The position numbers and the translations under genes were made by a program. From Chitinophaga niabensis (GTDB lineage: Bacteria > Bacteroidota > Bacteroidia > Chitinophagales > Chitinophagaceae), in contig NZ_FSRA01000001.1 in NCBI RefSeq assembly GCF_900129465.1, positions 868,001 to 932,000 of the forward strand: a stretch of DNA of 64,000 nucleotides. The letters are read 5' to 3'. Numbering within the stretch: position 1 is the stretch's first letter; every line of letters starts with the position of its first letter. The notes beneath the pieces were generated by a model that worked only from the letters and a program-made list of their open reading frames with translations, was not told the DNA's origin and made no database searches. Shown here one piece after another: positions 45,618 through 55,041 of this stretch.

Positions 45618-48600
45618 ATGACCCTACTATCTAAGTGGCAGAGAACCATTCTTATTACCTGTGCTTTCTTTATCCAACAATTGGCTTTTGCGCAGGAACT
45701 ATCCAACGCAGGAAAAGAATTCTGGGTGGCATACGGCCATCACCAGTTTATGGAACCAGGGCAATCCAATTCGCAGGAAATGGTATTGCGTCTGACTGCC
45801 AGGCAGCCAGCCACGGTGACCGTTTCTATTTACGGTACCGCCTGGACGAGAACGTATAATATCCCGGCTAACACTACCATCACAACAGAAAATATCCCCA
45901 AGTCGGGTCTCTATGACGCACGTTTGTATTCTGTGCCTCCATCGTTTGGCGGTACAGGAAGTGAGGGCATATTCACCAATAAAGCTATCTACATCTCCAG
46001 TAATGTACCCATTGTAGCCAATGCGCATATCTATGGCAGTGCTTCGTCAGGGTCCACCATGCTGATGCCGGTGGAGTCCTGGGGTTATACCTATACTTCC
46101 CTGAACAGCCAGCAGAAGTATGCAGATAACTGTTTCTCGTGGATGTACATCATAGCAAAAGAACCTTCCACAGTAGAGATCACACCTTCTGTGCCTACCC
46201 GTAACGGAAGGGCAGCAGGGGTGCCTTATACGGTTGTTTTATCGAAAGGGCATGTTTACCAGGTGTTAGGTGCCGGTATGGGCAGTGGTGAGGGGCGTGA
46301 TCTCACGGGTACTACGGTGAAGTCTATAGGAGGCGCCAGTTGCCCCACCGTTGCAGTATTTTCCGGTAGCAGCCGCACTTACATCAACTGTCCGGCGGGC
46401 TCACCTGCTTCCGGTGATAATATCATACAGCAGGTATTACCACGGCAGGCATGGGGAATGCGGTACCTTACCGCTCCTTTTTCGAATTCTAATCTTGCGG
46501 CCAGCCCGCAGACCAATATTTACAGGGTGCTTGTAACGGATCCCGCTACAGTGGTAACATGGAACGGCACCCCCCTTACAGGACTGCAGCAGAATACTTT
46601 TTATGAGTTCAATAGCGGCACGGCAGACCTGATAGAAGCTGATAAACCTGTAATGGTAGCGCAGTATATGCCTTCCCAGGGAGGATGCATTAATATCAGT
46701 GGTGATGGAGATGTTGAGATGACCTATGTAAGTCCAATAGATCAGGGCATAAACAGAACATTCTTTTCACGTACAACCAGTGAAAATATTAACGTTCAAT
46801 ATCTCACGCTGATCATTCCCGCAGCGGGATTGTCCTCTTTAGTGATAGATGGCAGCAATACATTCGATCATGTATATGACCATCCGCAGGATGCCGGTTA
46901 TAAAGTAGTGGTGAAAAGATGGACAGGTGCGAATGCTTATGCGGAGGTATCCTCAGATCTTCCGTTTGTGGGTACCACCTACGGCCTGGGTTCTGTGGAG
47001 AGCTATGGTTATAACATCGGACTCCATCTGAATAACCTGAAAGGTAAAGGCCTGATAAAAAATGAGTTGAATACCGCTGCCACGTCCAATGAATTTACCT
47101 GCAGGAATACACCATTCAATATGTCTGTTCTATTACCCTATCAGCCGACCAGGCTGGTGTGGAAGATCAGCGATCTTGCGGCAAATATCACACCGAACAC
47201 GGATATAACAGATAATGCCCCGGTAGCTGCAGGAACAGTAACCCGGAATGGAGTTACTTACTATCAATACACGCTGGCACAGGTTTACCGGATCAATATT
47301 GCGCCTGGCACTTATACAATTCATGTACTTGCCACACACCCAGATAACGATCCCTGTGATAAAACAGAACAGTACATCATTCCTGTAGAAGTGAAGGATG
47401 GGCCGGCGGCAGGCATGACCGTTACCCGCTCCTCTAATTGCATGATGGACACCGTTTATCTTTCAGGTAAAACAACAAACAACGGCTTCACTATAGACAG
47501 GTGGCAATGGACCTTCCCGGATGGCAGCGTTGCAACAGACAGGGAAACAAAAAAAGTGTTCATGCCCGGTAGTCAGCAGGTAAAATTACAGGAGATCTCT
47601 ACAGAGGGTTGCATCGTGGAAACCATCGCGCCTGTAGCTATTGTAGACCGCCCTACGGCAGGTTTTACATCTTCCGCCACTGCATTATGCCCCAATGCTC
47701 CCATTACGTTAACGGACAACTTATCTACTTACACAGGCAATACGCCCATCATTACACGCTATTGGGATTTTGGCAACGGAACGGCGCATACGGTGAATGT
47801 GAATGATCCACAGCAACCTGTTTACACGGCTGCAGGAAGTTATGAAGTGAAGATGGTAACAAAAGTAACGGCATTGTGCATCAGTGATACGGCACGTGCC
47901 ACCATCACGGTGCATCCAAAACCCGTGGTGAACATCGCCAGCAACCAGCTCACCACCTGTACCATGGATACTGTGTATCTCTCCGGCACAGCAAACGGTG
48001 GCACGCCTGATCAGTGGACCTGGACCTTCGCGGACGGTAGCACTGCTACAGAGCAGGAAACAAAGAAAATACTCCTTCCCGGCAACCAGCAGGTTAAACT
48101 GGAGGTGAGTACTACCGATGGATGTTCAGGCGATATCACTGTACCCATTACAATAACAGACCGCCCGGTAGCCAGCATTAATGCCTCAACCCCTGCAGTA
48201 TGCGAAGGAGGCTCCGTTACCTTTACAGACAATGTAGCTGCCGCTTCCCCTGCGCAGCGGTATTGGAGCTTCGGGAACGGAACAGGTGTAACGATCGGCA
48301 ACAACGATCCCCAGTCTGCTGCATACCCGGCCTATGGCAGCTATGAAGTAAAACTTGTTACAAAGCTAAGCACATTATGTATCAGTGATACGGCACGTAC
48401 CACCATGACTGTATATGCAAAACCAAAGATCAATCTCACTTTACCCGCTGATTGCCTTCCGCTGAATGGTACCACTGCTTTCCAAAGTAATCCTGTCGTT
48501 CCTGACGGGCAGGCATTCAACCTGTATGAATGGGATTTCGGAGATGGAAGTAGTATGGCAACAGGTAAAGATCCTGTTCACCAGTATGCTCAGGGTGGTA

Positions 48601-49664
48601 CCTATCCCGTACAGTATAAAGTATACACCAGCGGTGGCTGCTCAGAGGATACTACAGTGAATGTGGCAATCAGGTTCAAACCACAACTTACATACGGCAC
48701 TATTCCTCCTGTATGTATATCTGCACCCGGACCGGTTTCAGTGGCTACGGCCTTGCATACCCAGCCTGGCACAGGTATTTACAGCGGAGTGGGTGTAAAT
48801 GCGCTCGGAAGTTTTGATGCAGCAACGGCAGGAGAGGGCACACACCCGGTAAAATATGTATTCACCACAACTGCCGGATGTATAGATTCCGTTGAAAGCA
48901 GCATTACCGTATGGCCTTTACCGATAGCGGATTTTATGACATCGGCAGATACCGTTTGCCAGCAACAGACCTTAACATTAACGGATAGAAGTATAGCCGC
49001 CGTTCGCTGGAGCTGGGATTTTGGAGATGGTACCACATCTGCTGTTGCCAGCCCGGGAAAACAATATACAAATACCGGGCTGCATGATATCAGCCTCCGC
49101 ACTACCGATGCTCAGGGCTGTATCTCTGCACCATCTTTTCATACGGTGTTCGTGGAAACACAACTGGTGATAGATGCAGGGCCTTCTATTGTTGTGCCGG
49201 AAGGAACGGTAGTGCCCTTACAGCAGGCACAGGCGAATGGTACAGCGGGTGTAACCTTCCGCTGGTCGCCTGCGGAAGATTTTGTTGATCCGGGAATGCT
49301 CAATGCATCTTTAATAGCCCGCAGGGATGGTGTGTACACTTTAACAGCCAACAGCGCTTATTGTACCGCAACGGATCAGATGAGTGTAAGGGTTATCAAG
49401 GTCATCAATCCACCGAATGCCTTTTCTCCCAATGGGGACAATATTAACGATACCTGGGTGATTGCAGACCTTGCGCTTTACCCGGATGCCGTTGTGGAAG
49501 TGTTCAATCGCTACGGCCAGCCGGTGTACCGTGCTGCCGGATACGGCACACCCTGGAACGGTACATTCAACGGAGCGCCATTGCCAATAGGTACTTACTA
49601 TTACGTGATCCGCCTGCAGCCTGGTACCAAACCTATTTCCGGTTCTGTAACTATTCTGAAATGA
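45618..49664 (+). CDS. IgGFc-binding/PKD adhesin with type B T9SS C-terminal sorting domain
   Basis: A 1,348-residue secreted protein; the signal peptide ends near residue 25 (LAFAQ). Residues about 30-470 match the IgGFc-binding N-terminal domain family (GKEFWVAYG, then YISSNVPIVANAHIYG). PKD-like domains follow (WDFGDGTTSAVASPG, YEWDFGDGSS), including a 170-residue unit present twice in tandem from residue 596. The last 85 residues are the gliding-motility-associated CHU_C domain (PNAFSPNGDNINDTW, then VEVFNRYGQPVY), the type B signal for type IX secretion. The stop overlaps the start of the PorP/SprF gene by 4 bases, a pairing typical of type B cargo. It probably acts as a surface adhesin. 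Confidence 0.88.
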   Translation: MTLLSKWQRTILITCAFFIQQLAFAQELSNAGKEFWVAYGHHQFMEPGQSNSQEMVLRLTARQPATVTVSIYGTAWTRTYNIPANTTITTENIPKSGLYDARLYSVPPSFGGTGSEGIFTNKAIYISSNVPIVANAHIYGSASSGSTMLMPVESWGYTYTSLNSQQKYADNCFSWMYIIAKEPSTVEITPSVPTRNGRAAGVPYTVVLSKGHVYQVLGAGMGSGEGRDLTGTTVKSIGGASCPTVAVFSGSSRTYINCPAGSPASGDNIIQQVLPRQAWGMRYLTAPFSNSNLAASPQTNIYRVLVTDPATVVTWNGTPLTGLQQNTFYEFNSGTADLIEADKPVMVAQYMPSQGGCINISGDGDVEMTYVSPIDQGINRTFFSRTTSENINVQYLTLIIPAAGLSSLVIDGSNTFDHVYDHPQDAGYKVVVKRWTGANAYAEVSSDLPFVGTTYGLGSVESYGYNIGLHLNNLKGKGLIKNELNTAATSNEFTCRNTPFNMSVLLPYQPTRLVWKISDLAANITPNTDITDNAPVAAGTVTRNGVTYYQYTLAQVYRINIAPGTYTIHVLATHPDNDPCDKTEQYIIPVEVKDGPAAGMTVTRSSNCMMDTVYLSGKTTNNGFTIDRWQWTFPDGSVATDRETKKVFMPGSQQVKLQEISTEGCIVETIAPVAIVDRPTAGFTSSATALCPNAPITLTDNLSTYTGNTPIITRYWDFGNGTAHTVNVNDPQQPVYTAAGSYEVKMVTKVTALCISDTARATITVHPKPVVNIASNQLTTCTMDTVYLSGTANGGTPDQWTWTFADGSTATEQETKKILLPGNQQVKLEVSTTDGCSGDITVPITITDRPVASINASTPAVCEGGSVTFTDNVAAASPAQRYWSFGNGTGVTIGNNDPQSAAYPAYGSYEVKLVTKLSTLCISDTARTTMTVYAKPKINLTLPADCLPLNGTTAFQSNPVVPDGQAFNLYEWDFGDGSSMATGKDPVHQYAQGGTYPVQYKVYTSGGCSEDTTVNVAIRFKPQLTYGTIPPVCISAPGPVSVATALHTQPGTGIYSGVGVNALGSFDAATAGEGTHPVKYVFTTTAGCIDSVESSITVWPLPIADFMTSADTVCQQQTLTLTDRSIAAVRWSWDFGDGTTSAVASPGKQYTNTGLHDISLRTTDAQGCISAPSFHTVFVETQLVIDAGPSIVVPEGTVVPLQQAQANGTAGVTFRWSPAEDFVDPGMLNASLIARRDGVYTLTANSAYCTATDQMSVRVIKVINPPNAFSPNGDNINDTWVIADLALYPDAVVEVFNRYGQPVYRAAGYGTPWNGTFNGAPLPIGTYYYVIRLQPGTKPISGSVTILK
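47403..48422 (+). repeat. Tandem duplication of a PKD-containing unit inside the adhesin gene
   Basis: Unit 1 (47403-47921, 173 codons) and unit 2 (47922-48422, 167 codons) share the order CMMDTVYLSG or CTMDTVYLSG, W-W/T-TF-DGS, QQVKL, DRP, Y/R-YW-FGNGT, YEVK and CISDTAR. Short stretches such as the SDTAR codons are almost identical in DNA. This is an internal duplication that lengthens the stalk. Confidence 0.8.
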
Positions 49665-50686
49665 CCAAGAGAAGCTTATACATCCTGCTGATAACAATAG
49701 TGTTTGCAGCGACAGCAAAAGCGCAGCAGTTGCCGCATTACACCCAATATCTCATGAATCCCTTTGTGATCAATCCGGCTGTGGCAGGTATTGAAAACTA
49801 CTGGGATATCAAGGCCAGTCACCGGCATCAATGGGCCGGCCTGCAGGACGCGCCGGTAACCAGTTATCTGACTGCTCATGGCCCCCTGGGCAATAGCAAC
49901 AACCTGGTGACCCCTACCGGCAGCGATGTAGGGTACAATCCAAGAGGCAGGGCATACTGGACGGATTATGAAAGGCCATCTTCCCATCCCGGCATGGGCC
50001 TGATGGTAATGAATGATGTAACAGGCCCTATAAGGCGTTTTGCTTTTAGTGCGGCATATGCCCACCATATTGGCCTGGCGCCTAAAACCAGCATTAGTGT
50101 GGGCATTGGCGCAGGTGTACAGAATTACAGCCTTGATGCGGATAAGCTGAACTTCGCTAGTGCTTCCGATCCTGCGGTAGGGGGCATTGGTTTAATGGAA
50201 AGATGGAAGCCGGATGTATCCGCCGGTATCTGGTTATACTCCGCCGATTTCTTTGCAGGTGTTTCCGCCAATAATATCATTCCGCAGGAACTCACTTTTG
50301 ACAAAGGTGGTGTAGCTACCGCAACAGAACGTGGCCGCCTTGCACCACATATTTTCATAACGGCAGGTTATCGTTTATGGATCAATGATGATATCAGTGT
50401 GCTGCCATCCCTGATGCTCAAATACATTTCGCCGGTGCCGCTGGGAATAGATCTGAATGCCCGGCTGCAATACCGGGACCGCTTATGGATCGGCGCCAAT
50501 TACAGGAACGGAGATGGGTTTGCCGGTATGCTGGGGATATACATCACACCGATGCTCAATGTGGGGTATGCATATGACTACACCACCTCATCGCTGAATT
50601 TTGTCAGCAAAGGCTCGCATGAGATCACCCTGGGATTGTTATTGAGGAACCGGAATGGAGATTATGCGCCACGGAATAGCTGGTAA
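49661..50686 (+). CDS. PorP/SprF-family type IX secretion membrane protein
   Basis: A 341-residue outer-membrane barrel of the PorP/SprF family. The signal peptide ends near residue 22 (ATAKAQQ). The family's opening signature is clear: PHYTQYLMNPFVINPAVAGI. In Bacteroidota such proteins bind the type IX secretion machinery and are usually encoded next to one large type B cargo whose surface attachment they serve. Here the start overlaps the CHU_C adhesin by 4 bases (ATGA), so the two are almost certainly translated together and act as a pair. The core T9SS genes are not in this window. No terminator was seen after it. Confidence 0.9.
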   Translation: MTKRSLYILLITIVFAATAKAQQLPHYTQYLMNPFVINPAVAGIENYWDIKASHRHQWAGLQDAPVTSYLTAHGPLGNSNNLVTPTGSDVGYNPRGRAYWTDYERPSSHPGMGLMVMNDVTGPIRRFAFSAAYAHHIGLAPKTSISVGIGAGVQNYSLDADKLNFASASDPAVGGIGLMERWKPDVSAGIWLYSADFFAGVSANNIIPQELTFDKGGVATATERGRLAPHIFITAGYRLWINDDISVLPSLMLKYISPVPLGIDLNARLQYRDRLWIGANYRNGDGFAGMLGIYITPMLNVGYAYDYTTSSLNFVSKGSHEITLGLLLRNRNGDYAPRNSW

Positions 50687-50775
50687 CAGTAGATAAGCTT
50701 CCACAAATACCTCCTGCCTGGCTACTATTTATTCTGGCACAGTTTTACATCTGTCTAAGATGTAAATCAGTGGTT

Positions 50776-51006
50776 ATGTCGAAGATCAATTTAACAACAG
50801 TAAAGATATTCGGAGAGAAATACGCATTAGATACTTTCCTGATCATCTTCTTTGGCCCCTTAATGGCCAGCGGGATCATTGATGCATGGCGTTTCTGCAG
50901 AACCATCGTAGTATCCATCCCGGTGATAGTTGCCATTTTGCAGGAGGCCACTTTGTTTAGAGAGCAGCCGGATAATTATTTGGAAATGCACAGTATCTCC
51001 CACTGA
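50776..51006 (+). CDS. Possible small membrane protein (76 residues), doubtful
   Basis: A 76-codon frame beginning MSKINLTTVKIFG with a central hydrophobic stretch (about residues 20-60, DTFLIIFFGPLMASGIIDAW) that could cross the membrane once or twice. It overlaps the 3' end of the opposing VOC gene by 31 bases, has no recognisable promoter and resembles nothing I know. It may be a remnant of a longer gene or chance. Listed because the 50687-50975 gap holds no other candidate. Confidence 0.25.
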   Translation: MSKINLTTVKIFGEKYALDTFLIIFFGPLMASGIIDAWRFCRTIVVSIPVIVAILQEATLFREQPDNYLEMHSISH

Positions 51007-51341
51007 TACCCGTCGAAGTCAGCAAAATTAGCGGTATAACCCCAGGCCTCATTTCTCCTTTCACCTATCTGGGTGGCACCTGCCTCAATAACGGCATCCA
51101 GGATGTGATCCACATCGCTCTTGTTTTCTGTAACGTGGCTAATGATCAGGCCTGCCGGCATTACAGCTTTATCAGATGCCAGCAATACGAGACTGAAATC
51201 GTTTTCCAACTCAAATAACACATGATCTTCATACCCCGGTTGTATGCCCTGTGTGGGTAAACCCAATACGTGCCGGTAAAACGCAGTGGACCTTTTAAGG
51301 TCCTTAACGCTGAGTGTGATGAAATTGATCTTTGGTTTCAT
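50976..51341 (-). CDS. VOC-family (glyoxalase/bleomycin-resistance-like) protein
   Basis: A 121-residue protein of the vicinal oxygen chelate superfamily, built from two beta-alpha-beta-beta-beta modules. The N-terminal signature INFITLSVKDLKRSTAFYRH is typical, as are the second-module start (LIISHVTENKSDVDHILDAV) and the ending FADFDGYQWEIL. Members bind metals, thiols or drugs, and many have no known reaction. The final Glu in WEIL sits where a metal ligand is found in many relatives, while the first-module His is replaced in the opening strand. Downstream on the same strand from the cytochrome gene, but separated from it by a terminator. Confidence 0.88.
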   Translation of the reverse strand: MKPKINFITLSVKDLKRSTAFYRHVLGLPTQGIQPGYEDHVLFELENDFSLVLLASDKAVMPAGLIISHVTENKSDVDHILDAVIEAGATQIGERRNEAWGYTANFADFDGYQWEILCISK

Positions 51342-51384
51342 TATACGAAATTAAATAAAACCATTCGGTTACACAATTATTTAT

Positions 51385-51416
51385 AAAAAAGCCGCATATT
51401 GTTATGCGGCTTTTTT
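51385..51416 (-). terminator. Terminator after the cytochrome/HEAT lipoprotein gene
   Basis: A stem with arms 51385-51398 and 51403-51416 and a TTGT loop, with A and T runs at either side, lies just past the stop codon of the minus-strand cytochrome gene (51424) and before the VOC gene. Symmetry allows action on both strands. Confidence 0.9.
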
Positions 51417-51423
51417 AAATTAT

Positions 51424-54400
51424 TTATTCTCCTTTCTCCTCCGCCAGGAAACTCACTACATCCCTGATCTCTTTTTTGGACAGTACCGTTTTCATATCCG
51501 GCATACTGGATGGGGAATACGTTTTTTTGCTGATCTGATCATTGTTGATCGTCCTGTCTGGTTCCAGCCCTACTTTTACTTTCAAGCCGGTTTTACTTTC
51601 ACCCTGTAATACGCCGGTGAGCTTTTGCCCGTCTTTCAACTCCAGCGTTACCATGCCAAAACCAGGGGAAAGCCGTGCGCTGGGGGAGATCAATGCTTCC
51701 AGGATCTGTTCACGGGAAATGCGTTTACCTACACCATTCAGGCGTGGTCCGGCATTGCCGCCCCTGTCATCGTAGGAATGGCATTTCATACACTGTGCGT
51801 TCTGATTGCGGAAGAAGATCTGTTTACCCCTGTTGGGATCGCCGCCCAGTAAACTGCTGGCATAAGAAGCCATCAGATCATCCGGGGATAATTTACTGCT
51901 GATCTCTTTATACCGTGCGCTGAGTTGTGCATTGCGTGTGCTGTCAATCGCCTCACCCAGTTCCAGGTAAATATCCGGGCTCAGTTTGCCGGCAGCCATT
52001 TTATTGAGCATATCATCAAACACCCCGGAGGAATTCTCCAGTGGCAGTTTGCCGAGCGTTAATACTGCGGCCTGCTGTTCTTCCATGGTTTTGGTAGCGA
52101 TCACATCGGTCAGCAATGTTACCATCACCGTTTTAGGGATATTCATCTTCTCCAGCAGATCAAGCCCTGCCACGCGCACTTTTTTCTCTTTATCGGAAAG
52201 TGCCTGCCTGATGCCCTGCTCTCCCAATGGGTCTTGTAAGGCAACCAGTGCTTTGAGTGCTTCAACGCGCATTTCTGCTTCTTTGTCTGCTTTTAATACA
52301 GCCAGCAATTGCGGAGCGGCCTGTTTGATATTGAGTTTGTGAATAGCTTTCGCTGCGCTGATCCTTACCGGTAATTCTTTATTTTTCAACAGGCCGATAA
52401 AAGCATCGGTGGATTTGAGCAGGAGCGGGGCAGCATCCCTTTCAACAGGGCCTCTCAGGCGCCCGTCTACCCTGTCCAGCACGGAAGGTTTAGGCCATAC
52501 ACTTAATGCATCGATGGCTTCTGCTCTCATGTTGGCTGGTGCGCCTCCTTCCTGGGAATAGGTGATCAGGTTCTGCATGGTTACATCAGTACCCACCCGC
52601 AGGTTAGCACTGATGATACGTCTTACCAGCGCTTCGTTGCTGAAGCGGGTGGTGTTCAGAAGGTTGGCCAGGGCAGGTAATGCATCCTTAATGGAAAGAT
52701 CATCATTGATGCCGCGTGCCGCTTCTGTTACTACAAATTCATCCGTATCGTTCAGGAAATTCGCAATGCCGGGATGGCTCATTCTCCTGAGCGTTACCAC
52801 TGCTGCGATCCTTAACGCGCGGGAGGAGTGCGTGGATAATGCGATCACCGGTTCTGCTTTTCCTATGCGTGCCAGTGCAAGGCTTCCTGCATGCCGCAGG
52901 TAAGCGTCTGCATCATTATTATCTTCCAGGAAGGAAATGATCGGTTGAATGGCCGCTTCATATTTTATCCTTCCCAATGCTTCTGCTGCAAAGAAACGAA
53001 CACGGCTGCTGGTGTCTTTTAATAAAGGTACCAGGGCGGCGCCTGCTTCATTGTACCGGATATCTCCCAGCCATTTGGCAGCCTGTGCCTTAATTTCCGG
53101 ATCGCTATCTTTCAATACCGGTACTAATACAGCCGCGTATTTTTTATCCTGCCGCCCAAGCTGGCTAATACCCCAGATAGCATGCACGCGGGCAAGCTGG
53201 TCAGCTGTTTGCTGCAATGCCTGTTTGAATACTTCGGCCCCTTTGTCCTTACGTTTTACCAGTTCAAACTGTGCTTTCATCCGAACCCGCATATCAGGGT
53301 TTTTTAGCAAGGCTCCCAATTCTGCTTCTTTACGGGAAGAGAAGTCTGCTGCCAGTAATGCCTGCACTTCTTTGCGGATGGCAGAGGCCGCGGCATCTTT
53401 ATGGTCCAGCTTCCAGATCCTGCCGTAATTATGGGTATCCCATCCATCTATCCAGTCTGCCACATACAGGGCACCATCAGGGCCAAAGTCAAGGCCGGTT
53501 GCCAATACGCCACCTAAGATCTTCTTATGTTCACCCAGTTCAAATGTGGCGCCTTTAGGCGTTAATTTGAAACCATGTATGCCGGAGTTGGTAGGACTGC
53601 CTACGAATTCAGCAATGAAGAAAGTGTTCTTATATTCAGGGCCTAATGCGGTACCCGGGTTGTACACCATCCCGGCAGGGCCGCTCACAAAATTGGCGAT
53701 GCAGGGAGTGATATAAGCTGCCTGACCTTCAAAACGGGGCAGGTACATTTTTTCTTCCATCCATACCTTATAGTTGTTGTTATCCTTATCCCTGTATTTA
53801 CCATACTGCCAGTTACTGCGCCAGCCGGCATCAGAGCCGTTCACGATATACACCAGGCGTTCCTTTTCACCGGGATGGTCGCCATCATTGTCTTCACTGA
53901 TCAGGTTGCCGTATTCATCAAATACAAATTCATGCGTATTGCGGATGCCATAGGCAAATATTTCAAAGTCACTGCCATCAGGGTTGGAGCGGGCAATAAC
54001 ACCGCTGTTGGGATGTTCCCATTTCTGCCCGTCAGGCCCTTTGCCATTAAAACCAATATCACCTATCTGCCAGTAGATCCTTCCGTCCGGCCCCATTTCC
54101 ACGCCGGACATGCCATGGCCGCTGAACCCAACGTGGATACCATAACCGTGGGAGATAGATGTTTTTTCATCTGCAATACCGTCTTTATTCTTATCCTTCA
54201 TTCTCCACAGATCAGGTGCTACCGCCACGTACAGGTCATCTCCGTCGCTCAGTACACCACCGGCCACATCTGTTACTTCATCGTGGAAATCGTCCACTAC
54301 CAGTTGAGACTTATCCGCTACACCGTCCCCATTCACATCTTCCAGCCGGTATACCTGTTCTGTTTCCAGGGTAAGGTCTCTCCAGTCGTGAGAGCTGTCG

Positions 54401-54810
54401 CCGTTAAGGTCTTTCAGCCAGAGGTTCTTTTTACTGTTTTCGGGAGAGAGTTCCTTGCGCAGGAATGCCCGCCTGTCTTCCACGGTCTGGAGACTGATAG
54501 AAGGGATCTCCCAGTCCCTGTGCCCACGGATATCGAATTCAGAATTCTTTTGCCGCAGGGTAGTGGTATAGTATATACGGCCATGATCATCAATATCAAT
54601 GGCTATGGGAGAGATCACAAGGGAATCTATGCCCCATAACTTCAGCGTGAGGCCTTCTGCCAGCTCCGGTTTCACGATAGAGTCGATGGAGGCTGCTATC
54701 TGTGCGGTTTGGGTGGAGTCCATCAGTTTGATGCGCTTATCTGTAGCGCCTTCCTGCCGGCAACTTTGTAGCAGGGCTACTACAAGGAGGAGAGATATCA
54801 GTTTGTTCAT
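51424..54810 (-). CDS. Lipoprotein with PQQ-like beta-propeller, HEAT repeats and cytochrome c (PVC-type)
   Basis: A 1,128-residue lipoprotein (lipobox LLQSC, Cys16). Residues about 60-470 form a sugar-dehydrogenase-like beta-propeller (GMSGVEMGPDGRIYWQIGD, then GLDFGPDGALYVADWIDGWD) with Ca-binding-like loops (DVNGDGVAD, DKNKDGIAD). HEAT repeats cover about 500-950. A cytochrome c domain carries the haem motif CMKCH near residue 1007, with the SPSARLSPGFGMV and SSMPDM segments usual for PVC-type haem proteins, the Met in the latter being a likely ligand. Such proteins are thought to oxidise sugars or similar substrates outside the cytoplasm and pass electrons to a respiratory chain. It is divergent from the second SusC gene. 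No partner dehydrogenase is adjacent. Confidence 0.86.
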   Translation of the reverse strand: MNKLISLLLVVALLQSCRQEGATDKRIKLMDSTQTAQIAASIDSIVKPELAEGLTLKLWGIDSLVISPIAIDIDDHGRIYYTTTLRQKNSEFDIRGHRDWEIPSISLQTVEDRRAFLRKELSPENSKKNLWLKDLNGDSSHDWRDLTLETEQVYRLEDVNGDGVADKSQLVVDDFHDEVTDVAGGVLSDGDDLYVAVAPDLWRMKDKNKDGIADEKTSISHGYGIHVGFSGHGMSGVEMGPDGRIYWQIGDIGFNGKGPDGQKWEHPNSGVIARSNPDGSDFEIFAYGIRNTHEFVFDEYGNLISEDNDGDHPGEKERLVYIVNGSDAGWRSNWQYGKYRDKDNNNYKVWMEEKMYLPRFEGQAAYITPCIANFVSGPAGMVYNPGTALGPEYKNTFFIAEFVGSPTNSGIHGFKLTPKGATFELGEHKKILGGVLATGLDFGPDGALYVADWIDGWDTHNYGRIWKLDHKDAAASAIRKEVQALLAADFSSRKEAELGALLKNPDMRVRMKAQFELVKRKDKGAEVFKQALQQTADQLARVHAIWGISQLGRQDKKYAAVLVPVLKDSDPEIKAQAAKWLGDIRYNEAGAALVPLLKDTSSRVRFFAAEALGRIKYEAAIQPIISFLEDNNDADAYLRHAGSLALARIGKAEPVIALSTHSSRALRIAAVVTLRRMSHPGIANFLNDTDEFVVTEAARGINDDLSIKDALPALANLLNTTRFSNEALVRRIISANLRVGTDVTMQNLITYSQEGGAPANMRAEAIDALSVWPKPSVLDRVDGRLRGPVERDAAPLLLKSTDAFIGLLKNKELPVRISAAKAIHKLNIKQAAPQLLAVLKADKEAEMRVEALKALVALQDPLGEQGIRQALSDKEKKVRVAGLDLLEKMNIPKTVMVTLLTDVIATKTMEEQQAAVLTLGKLPLENSSGVFDDMLNKMAAGKLSPDIYLELGEAIDSTRNAQLSARYKEISSKLSPDDLMASYASSLLGGDPNRGKQIFFRNQNAQCMKCHSYDDRGGNAGPRLNGVGKRISREQILEALISPSARLSPGFGMVTLELKDGQKLTGVLQGESKTGLKVKVGLEPDRTINNDQISKKTYSPSSMPDMKTVLSKKEIRDVVSFLAEEKGE

Positions 54811-54881
54811 TCTAGAAAAATAGAATAAAAAAAACCGAAATACAAAGAAATGTGTGTTAATGGTACACTTATTTTCTGTGA

Positions 54882-54918
54882 AAAAAGAAAACCCGCGCGA
54901 ATGCGCAGGTTTCTTTAA
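54882..54918 (-). terminator. Terminator-like hairpin in the divergent gap, minus-strand orientation
   Basis: GCGC arms at 54895-54898 and 54903-54906 with extended pairing outward (one C-A mismatch) form an imperfect hairpin. Read on the minus strand it is followed by a T-rich tract (TTTTCTTTTTT). No known gene ends here; the nearest genes on both sides start facing away. It may end a short minus-strand transcript or be an attenuator in the leader of the cytochrome gene. Confidence 0.6.
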
Positions 54919-54942
54919 TGCTCCGTCAAGGATTATTCGTAG

Positions 54943-54966
54943 ACACTATTCTTAAAAGGATAGTGT
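54943..54966. repeat. 24-bp inverted repeat overlapping the small minus-strand frame's stop
   Basis: Arms 54943-54953 and 54956-54966 pair over 11 positions with one mismatch and a 2-base loop. The stop codon of the 29-codon frame lies inside it. A loop of two bases is too tight for a normal RNA hairpin without opening one pair, so an operator site is also possible. Confidence 0.5.
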
Positions 54967-55041
54967 AAATGTAACTATACTCCCACAGCTAAATAATACC
55001 GGGAAACCATTATTTATGCCTGGCTGTTTTCCGGTAGACAT
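54952..55041 (-). other. 29-codon frame ending like an outer-membrane beta-signal
   Basis: On the minus strand an ATG at 55041 opens a frame of 29 codons ending in SIVTFTLSF and a TAA at 54954-54952. The last residues alternate hydrophobic positions and end in Phe, as the last strand of TonB-dependent receptors does. The terminator-like hairpin at 54882-54918 follows on the same strand. It could be the relic 3' end of a deleted SusC-type gene, a true small peptide gene, or chance. The rest of the 54811-55271 gap shows no other clear feature. Confidence 0.35.

Noticed and set aside
53875..54639. 254-codon open frame on the plus strand
   Set aside because: Antisense to the propeller part of the cytochrome lipoprotein, whose motifs are clear.
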